From contig NZ_LXEP01000003.1 of assembly GCF_001654835.1 (NCBI RefSeq), forward strand, positions 290,888 through 354,887: DNA of 64,000 bases, given 5' to 3'. A model generated the notes under the pieces. It saw only the letters and a list, made by a program, of their open reading frames with translations. It was not told where the DNA came from and did no database searches. Shown here piece after piece: positions 41,530 through 50,573 of this stretch; position 1 is the stretch's first letter, and each line of letters starts with the position of its first letter. This DNA comes from Buttiauxella gaviniae ATCC 51604 (GTDB taxonomy: Bacteria; Pseudomonadota; Gammaproteobacteria; Enterobacterales; Enterobacteriaceae). The position numbers and the translations under genes are program-made.

Positions 41530-41549
41530 AATATAGCCGCTGCTATTTC
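41530..41549. promoter_or_regulatory. MntR-like box 2 upstream of mntP
   Basis: AATATAGC-CGCT-GCTATTTC keeps the ATAGC/GCTAT dyad of the MntR palindrome. It is centred about 45 bases downstream of box 1, so two dimers could bind about four helical turns apart. Confidence 0.6.
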
Positions 41550-41598
41550 GCACAATTAGTGTGCTCTTATTTTAACGATTAGGTCATCAATTAAAGTT

Positions 41599-41618
41599 AA
41601 TGAAAATCGTTATCATTT
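41599..41618. promoter_or_regulatory. Fur-like box upstream of mntP
   Basis: TAATGAAAATCGTTATCATT resembles the Fur consensus GATAATGATAATCATTATC. Fur control of mntP is reported in E. coli. Confidence 0.6.
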
Positions 41619-41670
41619 AAGCATTAAGAATAATAGCTTCAATTATTGTTTTATCTTTAAAGAATATGTT

Positions 41671-41870
41671 AAGGTTGCGCCCGTCGTTGGGGAGTAGCCG
41701 ATTTTCGCGATTGCGAAAATGTACATGTCAACATACTCGTTACTTGTTTAAGCAAGATTTATAACGTGGCATGTACGACTCAAATACTGAGTAGGCGAGA
41801 CCATAGGCACGTAACCATCATTTAAGTTGGGGATGGTTGACGTGTATATGGATATTCCCAACTGAGGCAT
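41671..41870 (+). ncRNA. yybP-ykoY manganese riboswitch (mntP leader)
   Basis: The conserved aptamer parts are present: loop 1 GGGGAGTAGC (41689-41698), a perfect hairpin ATTTTCGC-gatt-GCGAAAAT (41701-41720) and loop 3 CATACTCG (41732-41739). Mn2+ docks loops 1 and 3 in this class. The sequence continues to GTATATGGATATTCC and the ATG of mntP at 41875, as in the E. coli mntP leader. The expression platform probably hides the ribosome site when Mn is low. Confidence 0.92.
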
Positions 41871-41874
41871 TTGC

Positions 41875-42447
41875 ATGAATCTCTCCGCTACTATTATTCT
41901 CGCTTTTGGCATGTCGATGGATGCTTTTGCTGCATCAATCGGGAAAGGTGCCTCTCTCCATAAACCTAAGTTTTCTGAAGCGTTACGAACCGGGCTTATC
42001 TTTGGCGTCATCGAAACCATCACCCCGCTTATCGGCTGGTGCCTGGGTCTTCTGGCAAGCAAGGTCGTGCTGGAATGGAATCATTGGGTTGCATTTATCC
42101 TGCTGGTGTTTCTCGGCATTCGTATGATTTATGAAGGTGTGCGCGGTAACGATGACGAAGAAGCGCCAAAGCTTCAACGTCATGGATTTTGGCTATTAGT
42201 CACCACGGCTATCGCCACCAGCCTTGATGCCATGGCGGTCGGTGTCGGCCTCGCATTCCTGCAAGTCAATATTATTGAAACCGCTCTGGCTATTGGTTGC
42301 GCGACCATGATTATGTCCACGCTAGGTATGATGCTGGGCCGGTTTATCGGCCCTCTGCTCGGTAAGCGCGCCGAGATCCTCGGCGGTGTGGTGCTAATTG
42401 GGATTGGTTGTCAGATTCTTTATAGCCACTTCAGCACATTAAACTGA
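41875..42447 (+). CDS. mntP: Manganese efflux pump MntP
   Basis: A 190-residue exporter (E. coli 188) with six membrane helices, formed by two repeats carrying the acidic metal sites: [15 protein letters not shown] in the first and [16 protein letters not shown] in the second. It lowers cytoplasmic Mn2+. Two MntR-like boxes, a Fur-like box and a Mn riboswitch precede it. Its 3' end overlaps the 3' end of rlmA by 9 bases on the other strand. Confidence 0.96.
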   Translation: MNLSATIILAFGMSMDAFAASIGKGASLHKPKFSEALRTGLIFGVIETITPLIGWCLGLLASKVVLEWNHWVAFILLVFLGIRMIYEGVRGNDDEEAPKLQRHGFWLLVTTAIATSLDAMAVGVGLAFLQVNIIETALAIGCATMIMSTLGMMLGRFIGPLLGKRAEILGGVVLIGIGCQILYSHFSTLN

Positions 42448-43248
42448 TGATTCGCGTCGCCAGACGCGAATGACAAAATCTGTCTCGCAAGTGAATGCCG
42501 TTTCAGCCGTCAAAGCCTGCCACACTTCCGGGCGGGCACGCCAGGCGAACGGCGTCATTTGCAATAGTGCAACCGCTTCATTTCCCTGTAACGTCATCGG
42601 CCAGCCAATGCTCTGCGTCTGTTCTGCTACAAAACCGGGTAAAGATTCAGACTCGGTACTGTGCAGCACCACGTTGTCATAAATTAAACCTTTCAGCTGC
42701 ATTAAATGGCGTGGGCCAGGCGTGGCAGTGATGACGATGCCGCCAGGTTTCACCACCCGCGCCAACTCTTCAGCTTTGCACGGGGCAAAAATGCGCACCA
42801 CGGCATCCAGACTATTATCATCAAACGGCAAACGGTGGCTCGATGCCACACAGAACTGCACCTGCGGATAGCGCTTTGCCCCATAGCGAATCGCTACTTT
42901 TGCAACATCTAATCCCCAGGTCATTCCTTCATTTTTTGCGACAATTTGTGCAAAACCCGCCGTGTAATACCCTTCCCCGCAGCCAATATCCAACAAAGTA
43001 ACCGGGGCAGCCTGTTCTAAAATAAGGCAGATAGCATCGCGCAGCGGCTGATAATGCCCGGCATCAAGGAATGTTCTGCGGGCCTGCATCATTTCGCTGC
43101 TATCGCCCGGGTCTTTTGAACGCTTATGCTGAACTGGCAGCAAATTCACATATCCCTCTTTTGCCTTATCGAATTGGTGGCCTTGCGGGCAAACAAAGCT
43201 CTTCCCCTCGGGAGCAAGCGGTGCATGACAAAGCGGGCAAAGATAAGA
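42439..43248 (-). CDS. rlmA: 23S rRNA (guanine745-N1)-methyltransferase RlmA
   Basis: A 269-residue methyltransferase (E. coli 269) that makes m1G745 in 23S rRNA. The N-terminal zinc ribbon is CPLCHAPL...CPQGH, followed by [18 protein letters not shown]. The SAM-binding fold begins [12 protein letters not shown], with [17 protein letters not shown] later. ATG at 43248 gives MSYLCPLCH, as in E. coli; the upstream extension is rejected. Loss of RlmA in E. coli gives viomycin resistance and slow growth. Confidence 0.95.
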   Translation of the reverse strand, partial: SYLCPLCHAPLAPEGKSFVCPQGHQFDKAKEGYVNLLPVQHKRSKDPGDSSEMMQARRTFLDAGHYQPLRDAICLILEQAAPVTLLDIGCGEGYYTAGFAQIVAKNEGMTWGLDVAKVAIRYGAKRYPQVQFCVASSHRLPFDDNSLDAVVRIFAPCKAEELARVVKPGGIVITATPGPRHLMQLKGLIYDNVVLHSTESESLPGFVAEQTQSIGWPMTLQGNEAVALLQMTPFAWRARPEVWQALTAETAFTCETDFVIRVWRRESSV

Positions 43249-43313
43249 CATAAGAACTCCAGGCAATCGTAAAGGGCGCAAGTGTACCGCTTACGCTCCG
43301 CTTCGAAAAGCCA

Positions 43314-45065
43314 CTAACCTGCAGGACCCTCGACAACAGCCTTATTTAACACCGTTAAATTGGTATCTCCCTGTGGCAAACCATCAGGTTCGATATTCTC
43401 CAGTCGCAGCACATCGCTCATTATCTGGCTGAAGACCGGTGCCGAAACTGCACCGCCGTAGTAGGCACCATTTTCCGGGTCGTTAATTACCACCGCCAGC
43501 GCAAAGCGCGGATTACTCGCAGGAGCGACACCTGCGGTGTAGGCAATGTATTTGTCGATGTATTTGCCATCATCGCCAATTTTCTTGGCCGTTCCGGTTT
43601 TAATGGCAACTCGATAGCCGCGCACCGCGGCTTTAATCCCACCGCCGCCAGGCAATGCCACACTTTCCATCATATGTTCAACCTGATGGGCAATGGTTTC
43701 AGACATCACCCTTTGCCCAACTACTGGCGGATCAACACGGGTAATAGAAAGTGGGCGGGCAATACCATAGCTACCGATAGTGGCGTAAACATGCGCCAGT
43801 TGCAGAGGTGTGACCATCAAACCATAACCAAAGGAAAATGTGGCGCGATCCAACTCTCCCCAGAACTTACGGTGCGGTAACAGGCCACTGCTCTCCCCTG
43901 TCAACCCCAATCCTGTTGGCATCCCAAAACCGAAGTTCTTATAGGTATCCAACAATTTTTGGATTGGCATCGCCAGAGAAAGCCGTGAAACCCCTGTGTC
44001 GCTCGATTTTTGCAGGATTCCGGTCAACGTAAGCTGCGGGTAGTAACCCACATCGCGTATACGGTGACCATCGATTGTGTAAGGATGGGTATCCACCACG
44101 CTATCTGGTTGGACAATCCCCTGCTGAAGTGCGGTCATAACTACCATCGGTTTAACAGTTGAACCTGGCTCAAATGTGTCGCTAATTGCCCGATTACGGA
44201 AATCGTTCAGCGTGGCACCGTCACGATTATTTGGATTAAACGTCGGGCAACTCGCCATCGCTAATACTTCGCCAGTATTCACATCAAGAATAACTGCTGC
44301 GGCAGATTCAGCTTTATTCCAGGAGACAGCATTACTCAGTGCGTCTTCCGTGACCGTTTGCAGTCGTTCATCAATGCTTAGCATGAGGTTGTGAGCAGGG
44401 TTTGCTGCAGTTTCCGTGATATTTTCTATGACGTGCCCATGCCTGTCTTTACGAACCAGTCTCTCGCCCGCTTTACCCGTCAACTGGCGATTGAAGCTTT
44501 TCTCAATACCTTCAATACCTTGATCATCAATGTTGGTAAAGCCGAGCAAGTTTGCTGCAACATGGCCTGCGGGATAAAACCGACGTGATTCATCACGTAA
44601 TGAAATTCCTGGCAGTTTCAGGCTCTCGATGTATTGCGCTTGTTGCGGATCAATTTGGCGGGCGAGGTAAATGAAGCGATCGGCTGGATTACGGCGAATG
44701 CGGGCGGCAATTTCATTAAGTGGCATATGTAAGGTTGTTGCCAGAGCCTGCCAGCGGCTACTAATTTGCACGCCACCTTTTTCCATTACTGTTTTCGGGT
44801 CAGCCCAGATTGCTTTTACCGGGACGCTCACCGCAAAAGGTCTGCCATTGCGGTCTTCTATCATTCCACGCGGTACGACGATGGGTTCTTCACGTAATGA
44901 ACGCATGTCTTCCTGCTTAACCAGATTTTCGGGTGAGATGATTTGCAACCAGGCAACACGCCCCAGTAAGAACACCAGACACATAAAGATAGCGATGCAA
45001 AGAAGAGCAAAACGCCACTGAATAAAATTACCCACGATTCCAGGGGCGGTTTTTCTCACATTCAA
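43314..45065 (-). CDS. Class B penicillin-binding protein, second FtsI (PBP3SAL-like)
   Basis: A 583-residue peptidoglycan transpeptidase closely resembling FtsI. Membrane helix (about 17-38), PBP dimer domain with RGMIEDRNGRPFAVS, and transpeptidase domain with nucleophile Ser302 in EPGSTVKPM and KTG at 489-491. The second motif reads SSD (354-356) where FtsI has SSN. FtsI itself lies in the mra/dcw cluster, so this is a paralogue. Its place next to rlmA and cspC matches the Salmonella gene for PBP3SAL, which drives septation in acidic intracellular conditions; that equivalence is inferred from position and sequence type. Confidence 0.87.
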   Translation of the reverse strand: MNVRKTAPGIVGNFIQWRFALLCIAIFMCLVFLLGRVAWLQIISPENLVKQEDMRSLREEPIVVPRGMIEDRNGRPFAVSVPVKAIWADPKTVMEKGGVQISSRWQALATTLHMPLNEIAARIRRNPADRFIYLARQIDPQQAQYIESLKLPGISLRDESRRFYPAGHVAANLLGFTNIDDQGIEGIEKSFNRQLTGKAGERLVRKDRHGHVIENITETAANPAHNLMLSIDERLQTVTEDALSNAVSWNKAESAAAVILDVNTGEVLAMASCPTFNPNNRDGATLNDFRNRAISDTFEPGSTVKPMVVMTALQQGIVQPDSVVDTHPYTIDGHRIRDVGYYPQLTLTGILQKSSDTGVSRLSLAMPIQKLLDTYKNFGFGMPTGLGLTGESSGLLPHRKFWGELDRATFSFGYGLMVTPLQLAHVYATIGSYGIARPLSITRVDPPVVGQRVMSETIAHQVEHMMESVALPGGGGIKAAVRGYRVAIKTGTAKKIGDDGKYIDKYIAYTAGVAPASNPRFALAVVINDPENGAYYGGAVSAPVFSQIMSDVLRLENIEPDGLPQGDTNLTVLNKAVVEGPAG

Positions 45066-45218
45066 TCCTTAACGACAACTAAGCGATTGAAAATTTAAAC
45101 ATAATGGGGAAATTAACCAGACAGGAACAGTGCTACAAGATGCGCTGCTTTGCTACAAGACATAACTGAGAGAGCTTTCCAGAAACACATAGAAAAATAA
45201 TGGTCAACATTCAGACAT

Positions 45219-45251
45219 GAAAAAGCCCCGCTACAAGAGCGAGGCTTTCAT
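45219..45251 (-). terminator. Terminator after cspC
   Basis: On the minus strand AAAGCCTCGCT-cttgt-AGCGGGGCTTTTT forms an 11-bp stem with one mismatch and a T run, about 40 bases after the cspC stop. Confidence 0.85.
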
Positions 45252-45292
45252 CAAAATTTGGCGTTATTCGCGCCAGGTCTAATTCAGACGAA

Positions 45293-45502
45293 TTAGATAG
45301 CAGTTACGTTAACCGCTGCAGGGCCTTTCTGGCCGTCCTGGATTTCGAACTCAACGTTCTGGCCTTCAGCCAGAGTTTTGAAGCCGTTACCCTGGATTGC
45401 AGAGAAGTGTACGAACACATCTTTGCTGCCGTCAGCAGGAGTAATGAAGCCAAAACCTTTAGACTCGTTGAACCACTTAACTTGACCTTTAATCTTTGCC
45501 AT
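45293..45502 (-). CDS. cspC: Cold shock-like RNA chaperone CspC
   Basis: A 69-residue cold-shock domain protein, practically identical to E. coli CspC. RNP1 is KGFGFITPA and RNP2 is [23 protein letters not shown] distinguishes it from CspE. CspC is constitutive and affects rpoS and other mRNAs. It follows yobF by 13 bases; in E. coli the two share one heat-responsive transcript. Confidence 0.97.
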
Positions 45503-45515
45503 TTTGCAAAATTCC

Positions 45516-45659
45516 TTAGATTGTTTTCTTTGCCCGGAGGCATAACTTAGCTAAAACAGAGACATTACTGCATGAGGCACTAATATAAGGCTCGGCAGAG
45601 AAGCGGTATTCAACGACAACGTGTTTACTCAGAACTTCTTTACTGAAAATGCCACACAT
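45516..45659 (-). CDS. yobF: Small stress protein YobF
   Basis: A 47-residue protein, same length as E. coli Yob[21 protein letters not shown] and [17 protein letters not shown] match the family (DUF2527). The open frame reaches 45818, but homology begins at this ATG. In E. coli the protein accumulates after heat and oxidative stress. It lies directly upstream of cspC in the same transcript. Confidence 0.9.
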
Positions 45660-46190
45660 AAACAGAACTGTACCTCGTTTAACCCAACGTGTTATCACAT
45701 ACAACGCAATCAATGGCAAGCCATTTTTCGGCGTGTATCGATCTGTCGCAAAAATTCTGAAACTCATATTGTAATGAAAATGAAATGCACAATTTGTGCA
45801 TAGATTAACAGTAAACAATGATGATTCCGTGCATTCATATGACGACCACAGACAACGTTTTTACCATAGCCCAAAGATATCTTTTCGTCCAGGCGAAGTG
45901 TGAAAAAGTCGATATCACCGGGATTATGCTTATGATTTTTTTAGCATAGCTATGCAAAAAATGAACAATCTCACATTGCTACTAAAACAATATAACTGGT
46001 ATAAGAAATAGCGAAAATGGAAAAATGAATAAAGCTTGAGCAGTTGTCTGTTTATATTGCACCAAAAGAATGAAAGTTTAATCAACCCATGCTTCATGAT
46101 GAGGCAATAAAAACGTTTCGCTATATTTTCGATGTAATAAAGTAACCAAAAGATAGCTCGTAATAGCGTCTTAAAAATTTTTAATAATGT
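45660..46190. other. AT-rich intergenic region upstream of yobF-cspC
   Basis: 531 bases without a supported gene. It presumably contains the yobF-cspC promoter and a long leader. A perfect 12-bp palindrome GCATAGCTATGC (45944-45955) stands between a T run and an A run; it may be an operator or a short terminator for the MBL gene that ends at 46191. Nothing else is recognised. Confidence 0.5.
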
Positions 46191-47192
46191 TTAAGTCTTA
46201 ATTTTAAATAAGTGTGAACTTTGACCAATACACAACGGCGAAAAGAGTCGCCCATCCTCACCTTCATCATCAAGTGCGGTTAGTAGCTCTTGCGGTGGCA
46301 TGTCCAGTGATTCATCAGCCAGATCAAATACCCCCCAATGGATAGGAACCGTAAAAGGCCTGCCCAACTGCTGCCAAAGCTTAACCGCCTGCTGCGGATC
46401 CATATGATGGCTACTCATGAACCAGCGCGGGGAATAAGCACCTATTGGTATCAATGCCGCATCCAGGGAGCCTCTGAACAAAGCAATATCAGCAAGTCCT
46501 GCTGTATAGCCTGTATCACCGCTAAACCATATCCTTAAGTGACTACTTTCGATAATCCACCCGCACCACAAACTCCGGTTACGATCCCAGAATGAACGCA
46601 TGCTCCAGTGCTGTGCCGGCACCGCTGTAAAAGTCATTCCTTGCAGGGTAAAGCTCTGCCACCAGTCAAGCTCAGTTACATGGCGTATACCACGACGGGT
46701 AAACCACTGCTTTAAGCCCAGCGGGACAAAGAAATGAGTGTCGGGGAAACGACGGACAATCTGTCGAATGGTGGAACGGTCCAGATGATCGTAATGATTA
46801 TGTGAAATCAAAACAGCATCAAGTTGATGCAATTCATTGATATGAATTGGGGATGGAGTCTTGCGCTTAGGGCCTGCAAACGATAATGGGGAAGCTCGCT
46901 GGGACAACACGGGGTCGGTAAGTAAATACAGGCCATTGATACGCAACAATACCGTTGCATGCCCTAACCACCACAGCCGGTCATCTTCGCCCTGGAGTTC
47001 AGCCTTTTGCCACCAACGTTCAGTGAAGGCGGCATAACCATTACTCGGAGGATGGGGCAATCCCTGCGCTTTTCGCTCTTTACGCCAACGTTCAACATCA
47101 CCCGGTTTTCGTAAGCTTGACTCCAGATTACGAAAACCGTCAATTTGGTGATGAAATTTTAGGGGATCAAACCAAGGATTTTTCCACCGCAT
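46191..47192 (-). CDS. MBL-fold metallo-hydrolase, NAPE-PLD-like
   Basis: A 333-residue metallo-beta-lactamase-fold hydrolase. The metal motif HxHxDH is SHNHYDHLD (His131, His133, Asp135, His136); WWLGHATVLLRI, FSGDTGYT and HHMDPQQAV add the other ligands. The overall architecture resembles NAPE-PLD and RomA-type proteins, so a lipid phosphodiester substrate is possible, but this is inference. ATG at 47192 has TGGAG 5 bases upstream; the start 7 codons upstream is less likely. E. coli K-12 has no such gene at this position between cspC-yobF and yebO. Confidence 0.85.
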   Translation of the reverse strand: MRWKNPWFDPLKFHHQIDGFRNLESSLRKPGDVERWRKERKAQGLPHPPSNGYAAFTERWWQKAELQGEDDRLWWLGHATVLLRINGLYLLTDPVLSQRASPLSFAGPKRKTPSPIHINELHQLDAVLISHNHYDHLDRSTIRQIVRRFPDTHFFVPLGLKQWFTRRGIRHVTELDWWQSFTLQGMTFTAVPAQHWSMRSFWDRNRSLWCGWIIESSHLRIWFSGDTGYTAGLADIALFRGSLDAALIPIGAYSPRWFMSSHHMDPQQAVKLWQQLGRPFTVPIHWGVFDLADESLDMPPQELLTALDDEGEDGRLFSPLCIGQSSHLFKIKT

Positions 47193-47228
47193 GGTCACTC
47201 CACAGCAACACAAACAGGTTAATCAGGA

Positions 47229-47516
47229 TTAGCGCTCAGCGACCAGACGAATAAAATCATCTTCCACTTCGTCATCTTCCTTTGCTACTTCTGGTGCTTC
47301 CTTGACTACTTCAGGCTCGTTCGCTTCACACAAACGTCGTAACAGAGCAGTCTGCCGCTTTTGCTGATCCAGCAACTCTTCAAGAAGCTCGATCTGTTCA
47401 CTGGTGCGGCTACTTGCACGGTTAACAAAGAACCACATTACGAGGCCGATAACCAGTACCACCAGGGAAACTGTCAGGGACACGATATTCAACGCGCCAA
47501 CACTTAATTCGTTCAT
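47229..47516 (-). CDS. yebO: Membrane protein YebO
   Basis: A 95-residue protein (E. coli YebO 95) with one N-terminal membrane helix (about 10-31), then a helical RTSEQIELLEELLDQQKRQ segment likely to form a coiled coil, and an acidic tail ending IRLVAER. Function unknown. It lies just downstream of mgrB on the same strand, as in E. coli, where both respond to PhoPQ. Confidence 0.92.
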   Translation of the reverse strand: MNELSVGALNIVSLTVSLVVLVIGLVMWFFVNRASSRTSEQIELLEELLDQQKRQTALLRRLCEANEPEVVKEAPEVAKEDDEVEDDFIRLVAER

Positions 47517-47590
47517 ATTACCACCTCAGCAAAACGCGCTATTCTACACCTGCCGGGTCTTAAGGTAAGCACTATGTGGATAAAAACACA

Positions 47591-47734
47591 CTACCAGGGA
47601 ATAAATTTATTAATTGTACAAATGCCGCTGAAAAATTGTACATCCTGATCGCACATTACATTGACCATTTGGGTCCATAGCAGCATGCAGACGAAAAAAA
47701 CCGCAATCAGAATAAGCCATCTGTACTTTCTCAC
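47591..47734 (-). CDS. mgrB: PhoQ feedback inhibitor MgrB, GTG start
   Basis: A 47-residue inner-membrane peptide. One helix (about 6-24) is followed by the periplasmic part with the two cysteines of [21 protein letters not shown] (quoted by its ends MCDQ and FIPW here as motif), which is the hallmark of MgrB. The start is GTG at 47734, with GGAG 6 bases upstream, as in E. coli and Klebsiella. It binds PhoQ and damps PhoPQ signalling; loss confers polymyxin resistance. The gene appears intact. Confidence 0.95.
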   Translation of the reverse strand: MRKYRWLILIAVFFVCMLLWTQMVNVMCDQDVQFFSGICTINKFIPW

Positions 47735-47891
47735 TACACTCTCCACCTCTTTCCTATTTATTGTAAAGTCTGACATAGACAGCCTAAACGACACATAACT
47801 CTCACGTATATTATTTAAGAATCATCACATTGCTACTACAGTGCAATCCGCTACGCTTAGAAGTCTAATTACTTAATAATAAGAGGCACCT

Positions 47892-48134
47892 ATGCGTATT
47901 GTGATCCGCACTATTATTGTAATAGCGCTTTTGTGGATCGGTTTACTCCTCTCTGGATATGGAGTTTTGATTGGAAGTCATGAAAATGCTGCAGGTATGG
48001 GGCTTCAATGCAAATACCTAACTGCTCGAAATGTCACCACCGCACAATTTGTTCATACCAGTAGTGGAATTATCGGACTTAGCGATTGCCCAGTATTGCG
48101 TAAAAGTGATGAAGTTATCGATACCGGTAACTAG
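47892..48134 (+). CDS. yobH: YobH family protein
   Basis: An 80-residue protein (E. coli YobH 79). An N-terminal hydrophobic segment (about 5-27, ending SGYGVLIGS) may be a signal anchor; NAAGMGLQCKYLTARN and GLSDCPVLRKS carry two conserved cysteines, likely a periplasmic disulfide. Function unknown. AGAGGCACC precedes the ATG. It is divergent from mgrB and convergent with kdgR. Confidence 0.9.
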   Translation: MRIVIRTIIVIALLWIGLLLSGYGVLIGSHENAAGMGLQCKYLTARNVTTAQFVHTSSGIIGLSDCPVLRKSDEVIDTGN

Positions 48135-48144
48135 GAACATATAA

Positions 48145-48174
48145 AGAAAACGCCGCTAAATAGCGGCGTTTTCT
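48145..48174. terminator. Terminator between yobH and kdgR
   Basis: GAAAACGCCGCT-aaat-AGCGGCGTTTTC forms a 12-bp stem with A/T flanks, serving both convergent genes. Confidence 0.92.
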
Positions 48175-48180
48175 CTTTCA

Positions 48181-48972
48181 TCAGAATGGATATTCGTGAT
48201 AACCCATTTGTTCAGAAATAGTTCGCGCTGCGTCATGAAGCATCGCTACATATTCATGGAGCCTGTCTTCAGAAAAACGAAGTGTCGGGAATGAAATACT
48301 CAAACCGGCAATAACAACTCCAAATCGGTCAAAAACAGGTACGCCGATGCAGCGTAAACCTTCTTCCTGTTCTTGGTTATCTTCACCGTAACCCTGCTCA
48401 CGCACGGTATCCAGAACGTCCAACAATTCGTCGGTACTCATGATAGTGCGCTCAGTGCTGCGGTTATATTCCACATCAGCAAGGATTTCACGCACTTCAT
48501 TGCGATCGCGCCACGCCAGAAGCACTTTACCAATCGCGGTGCTGTACAATGGGTTACGACGACCGATGCGCGAGTACATGCGCAGGTTGTACATAGAGTC
48601 AATCTTATGGATATAGACAATACTGTCTTCATCCAACGCACCCAAGTGGATGGTTTCTTTCGTCAAACGCGATAGTTCTCGCATTTGAATGTCTGCGCTA
48701 CGAATCAAATCAACGTTCTGCAATGCACGCGCACCCAGCTCAAACAGCTTTAGGGTTAGCGAGTATTTTTCAGATTCGCCTTCCTGAGCAACATAACCCA
48801 GGGATTTCATAGTCTGCAAAAAGCGATAGACGGTGCTTTTTGACATCATTACGCGTTGCGATAATTCAGTAATACCAATTTCGCGTTCTTCGCCAAGCGC
48901 CTGTAAAATGCCAAAAACTTTCAGGACAGAAGAGACAGAATCAGGTTGTTTATCCAGATCTGCGATAGCCAT
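48181..48972 (-). CDS. kdgR: IclR-family regulator KdgR
   Basis: A 263-residue IclR-type repressor (E. coli KdgR 263). The N-terminal winged helix has GITELSQRVMMSKSTVYRFLQTM; the C-terminal effector domain (about 90-260) binds 2-keto-3-deoxygluconate. RIGRRNPLYSTAIGKVLLAW is a typical effector-domain block. It represses pectin and uronate breakdown genes. It is divergent from the transporter gene yebQ. Confidence 0.95.
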   Translation of the reverse strand: MAIADLDKQPDSVSSVLKVFGILQALGEEREIGITELSQRVMMSKSTVYRFLQTMKSLGYVAQEGESEKYSLTLKLFELGARALQNVDLIRSADIQMRELSRLTKETIHLGALDEDSIVYIHKIDSMYNLRMYSRIGRRNPLYSTAIGKVLLAWRDRNEVREILADVEYNRSTERTIMSTDELLDVLDTVREQGYGEDNQEQEEGLRCIGVPVFDRFGVVIAGLSISFPTLRFSEDRLHEYVAMLHDAARTISEQMGYHEYPF

Positions 48973-49151
48973 TAAATCACCTCGATCGCATTTGTTTTAT
49001 AAAAATCAGAACTGGTTTTTAGTATAAGTTGACTACCATGTCATCGCAATGAATCTATTCTATTTCGTTACAAATCTGCGACATATCCCTTAAATTTAGT
49101 GCTATTATTATTGCTCTTCGAATAAATCACCCATGAAGTTAAATTTCCCTT

Positions 49152-50528
49152 ATGGATAAAACCCTTGCTGATGGGCTGCCAATACCGCAGCGCTATGGTG
49201 CTATTTTGGCCATTGCGTTGGGTATCACAATGGCAGTTCTGGATGGCGTGATCGCAAACGTAGCACTTCCAACTATTGCCCGAGAACTAAACGCCAGTCC
49301 GGCAGAATCCATCTGGATAGTGAACAGCTATCAAATCGCGATAATTATTTCGTTACTGTCGATGTCATTCTTAGGCGATATTTTTGGTTATCGCCGGGTA
49401 TATCAGTGCGGGCTGATTCTGTTTTGCATGACATCACTATTCTGTGCGCTGTCGAATTCATTGCCCATGTTGACGTTTGCTCGTGTGCTTCAGGGCTTTG
49501 GCGGTGCCGCATTAATGAGCGTCAATACTGCTCTCATCAGGCTTATCTACCCGCAAAGACATCTCGGCCGCGGAATGGGAATTAACTCGTTTATTGTCGC
49601 CGTATCCTCAGCTGCCGGGCCAACTATTGCCGCCGCTATTCTTTCTGTCGCGTCTTGGAAATGGCTGTTTTTGATTAATGTGCCAATTGGTATTCTCGCG
49701 CTATTGCTAGCAATTCGTTTTCTACCTCCCAATCAACAAAAATCACAGGGCCAACGCTTTGATATCCCCAGCGCGATTATGAATGCCTTGACGTTCGGTC
49801 TGTTGATCTCGGCAATTAGTGGTTTTGCCCAAGGGCAGTCAGGGTGGCTGATCATTTCCGAGCTCGTTGCATTAGCTGTGATTGGCTTCTTCTTTATTCG
49901 TCGCCAACTGAAACTGCCCTTCCCTCTGTTACCCGTGGATTTATTGCGTATTCCTGTATTTTCATTATCTATGGGAACGTCCGTTTGTTCCTTCGCCGCT
50001 CAAATGCTAGCGATGGTTTCACTTCCCTTCTTCCTGCAATCAACATTAGGACGCAGCGAAGTCGAAACGGGTCTGCTTCTCACACCGTGGCCAATTGCAA
50101 CAATGATAATGGCTCCGGTTGCAGGTCATTTGATTGGGCGAGTACATGCAGGGCTGCTGGGTGGGCTCGGGCTTGTTATTATGGCATTCGGTTTATTTGC
50201 TTTAGCGCTGTTACCACACAACCCTACCGATATCGATATCATCTGGCGCATGCTTTTGTGCGGTGCTGGGTTCGGTTTGTTCCAGTCACCTAATAACCAC
50301 ACCATTATTTCTTCAGCGCCGCGTAACCGCAGCGGCGGTGCTAGTGGCATGTTAGGCACGGCTCGTTTATTAGGACAGAGTTGCGGTGCAGCCCTGGTGG
50401 CTTTGATGTTCAACCTTTTCGCGATTCACGGAACGCATGCCTCGCTTTTACTGGCAGGGAGTTTTGCAACCATCGCCGCCATTGTCAGCAGTTTACGCAT
50501 GTCCCAACCTACGACTTCGCAGGCATAA
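49152..50528 (+). CDS. yebQ: MFS transporter YebQ
   Basis: A 458-residue DHA2-type (14-helix) drug:H+ antiporter (E. coli YebQ 457). Family motifs include GITMAVLDGVIANVALPTIA, FLGDIFGYRRVYQ and INSFIVAVSSAAGPTIAAAI. The substrate is unknown. It is read away from kdgR, so KdgR could regulate it, but no clear KdgR box was found by eye. Confidence 0.92.
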   Translation: MDKTLADGLPIPQRYGAILAIALGITMAVLDGVIANVALPTIARELNASPAESIWIVNSYQIAIIISLLSMSFLGDIFGYRRVYQCGLILFCMTSLFCALSNSLPMLTFARVLQGFGGAALMSVNTALIRLIYPQRHLGRGMGINSFIVAVSSAAGPTIAAAILSVASWKWLFLINVPIGILALLLAIRFLPPNQQKSQGQRFDIPSAIMNALTFGLLISAISGFAQGQSGWLIISELVALAVIGFFFIRRQLKLPFPLLPVDLLRIPVFSLSMGTSVCSFAAQMLAMVSLPFFLQSTLGRSEVETGLLLTPWPIATMIMAPVAGHLIGRVHAGLLGGLGLVIMAFGLFALALLPHNPTDIDIIWRMLLCGAGFGLFQSPNNHTIISSAPRNRSGGASGMLGTARLLGQSCGAALVALMFNLFAIHGTHASLLLAGSFATIAAIVSSLRMSQPTTSQA

Positions 50529-50560
50529 AAAAAGCGTGCCAGCGATGGCACGCTTTTTTA
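50526..50560. terminator. Terminator between yebQ and htpX
   Basis: AAAAAAAGCGTGCCA-gcga-TGGCACGCTTTTTT: a strong, symmetrical stem with A and T runs, overlapping the yebQ stop and serving both convergent genes. Confidence 0.93.
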
Positions 50561-50573
50561 CCACCTTTTACGA

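Noticed and set aside
43314..45065. Taking the PBP gene for ftsI itself
   Set aside because: The context is rlmA-cspC, not the dcw cluster, and the SSD motif differs from FtsI; a paralogue is the better reading.
47740..47850. Possible PhoP box upstream of mgrB
   Set aside because: CGTTTA and TGTCTA occur on the minus strand but with a 9-base rather than 11-base period, so I do not call it.
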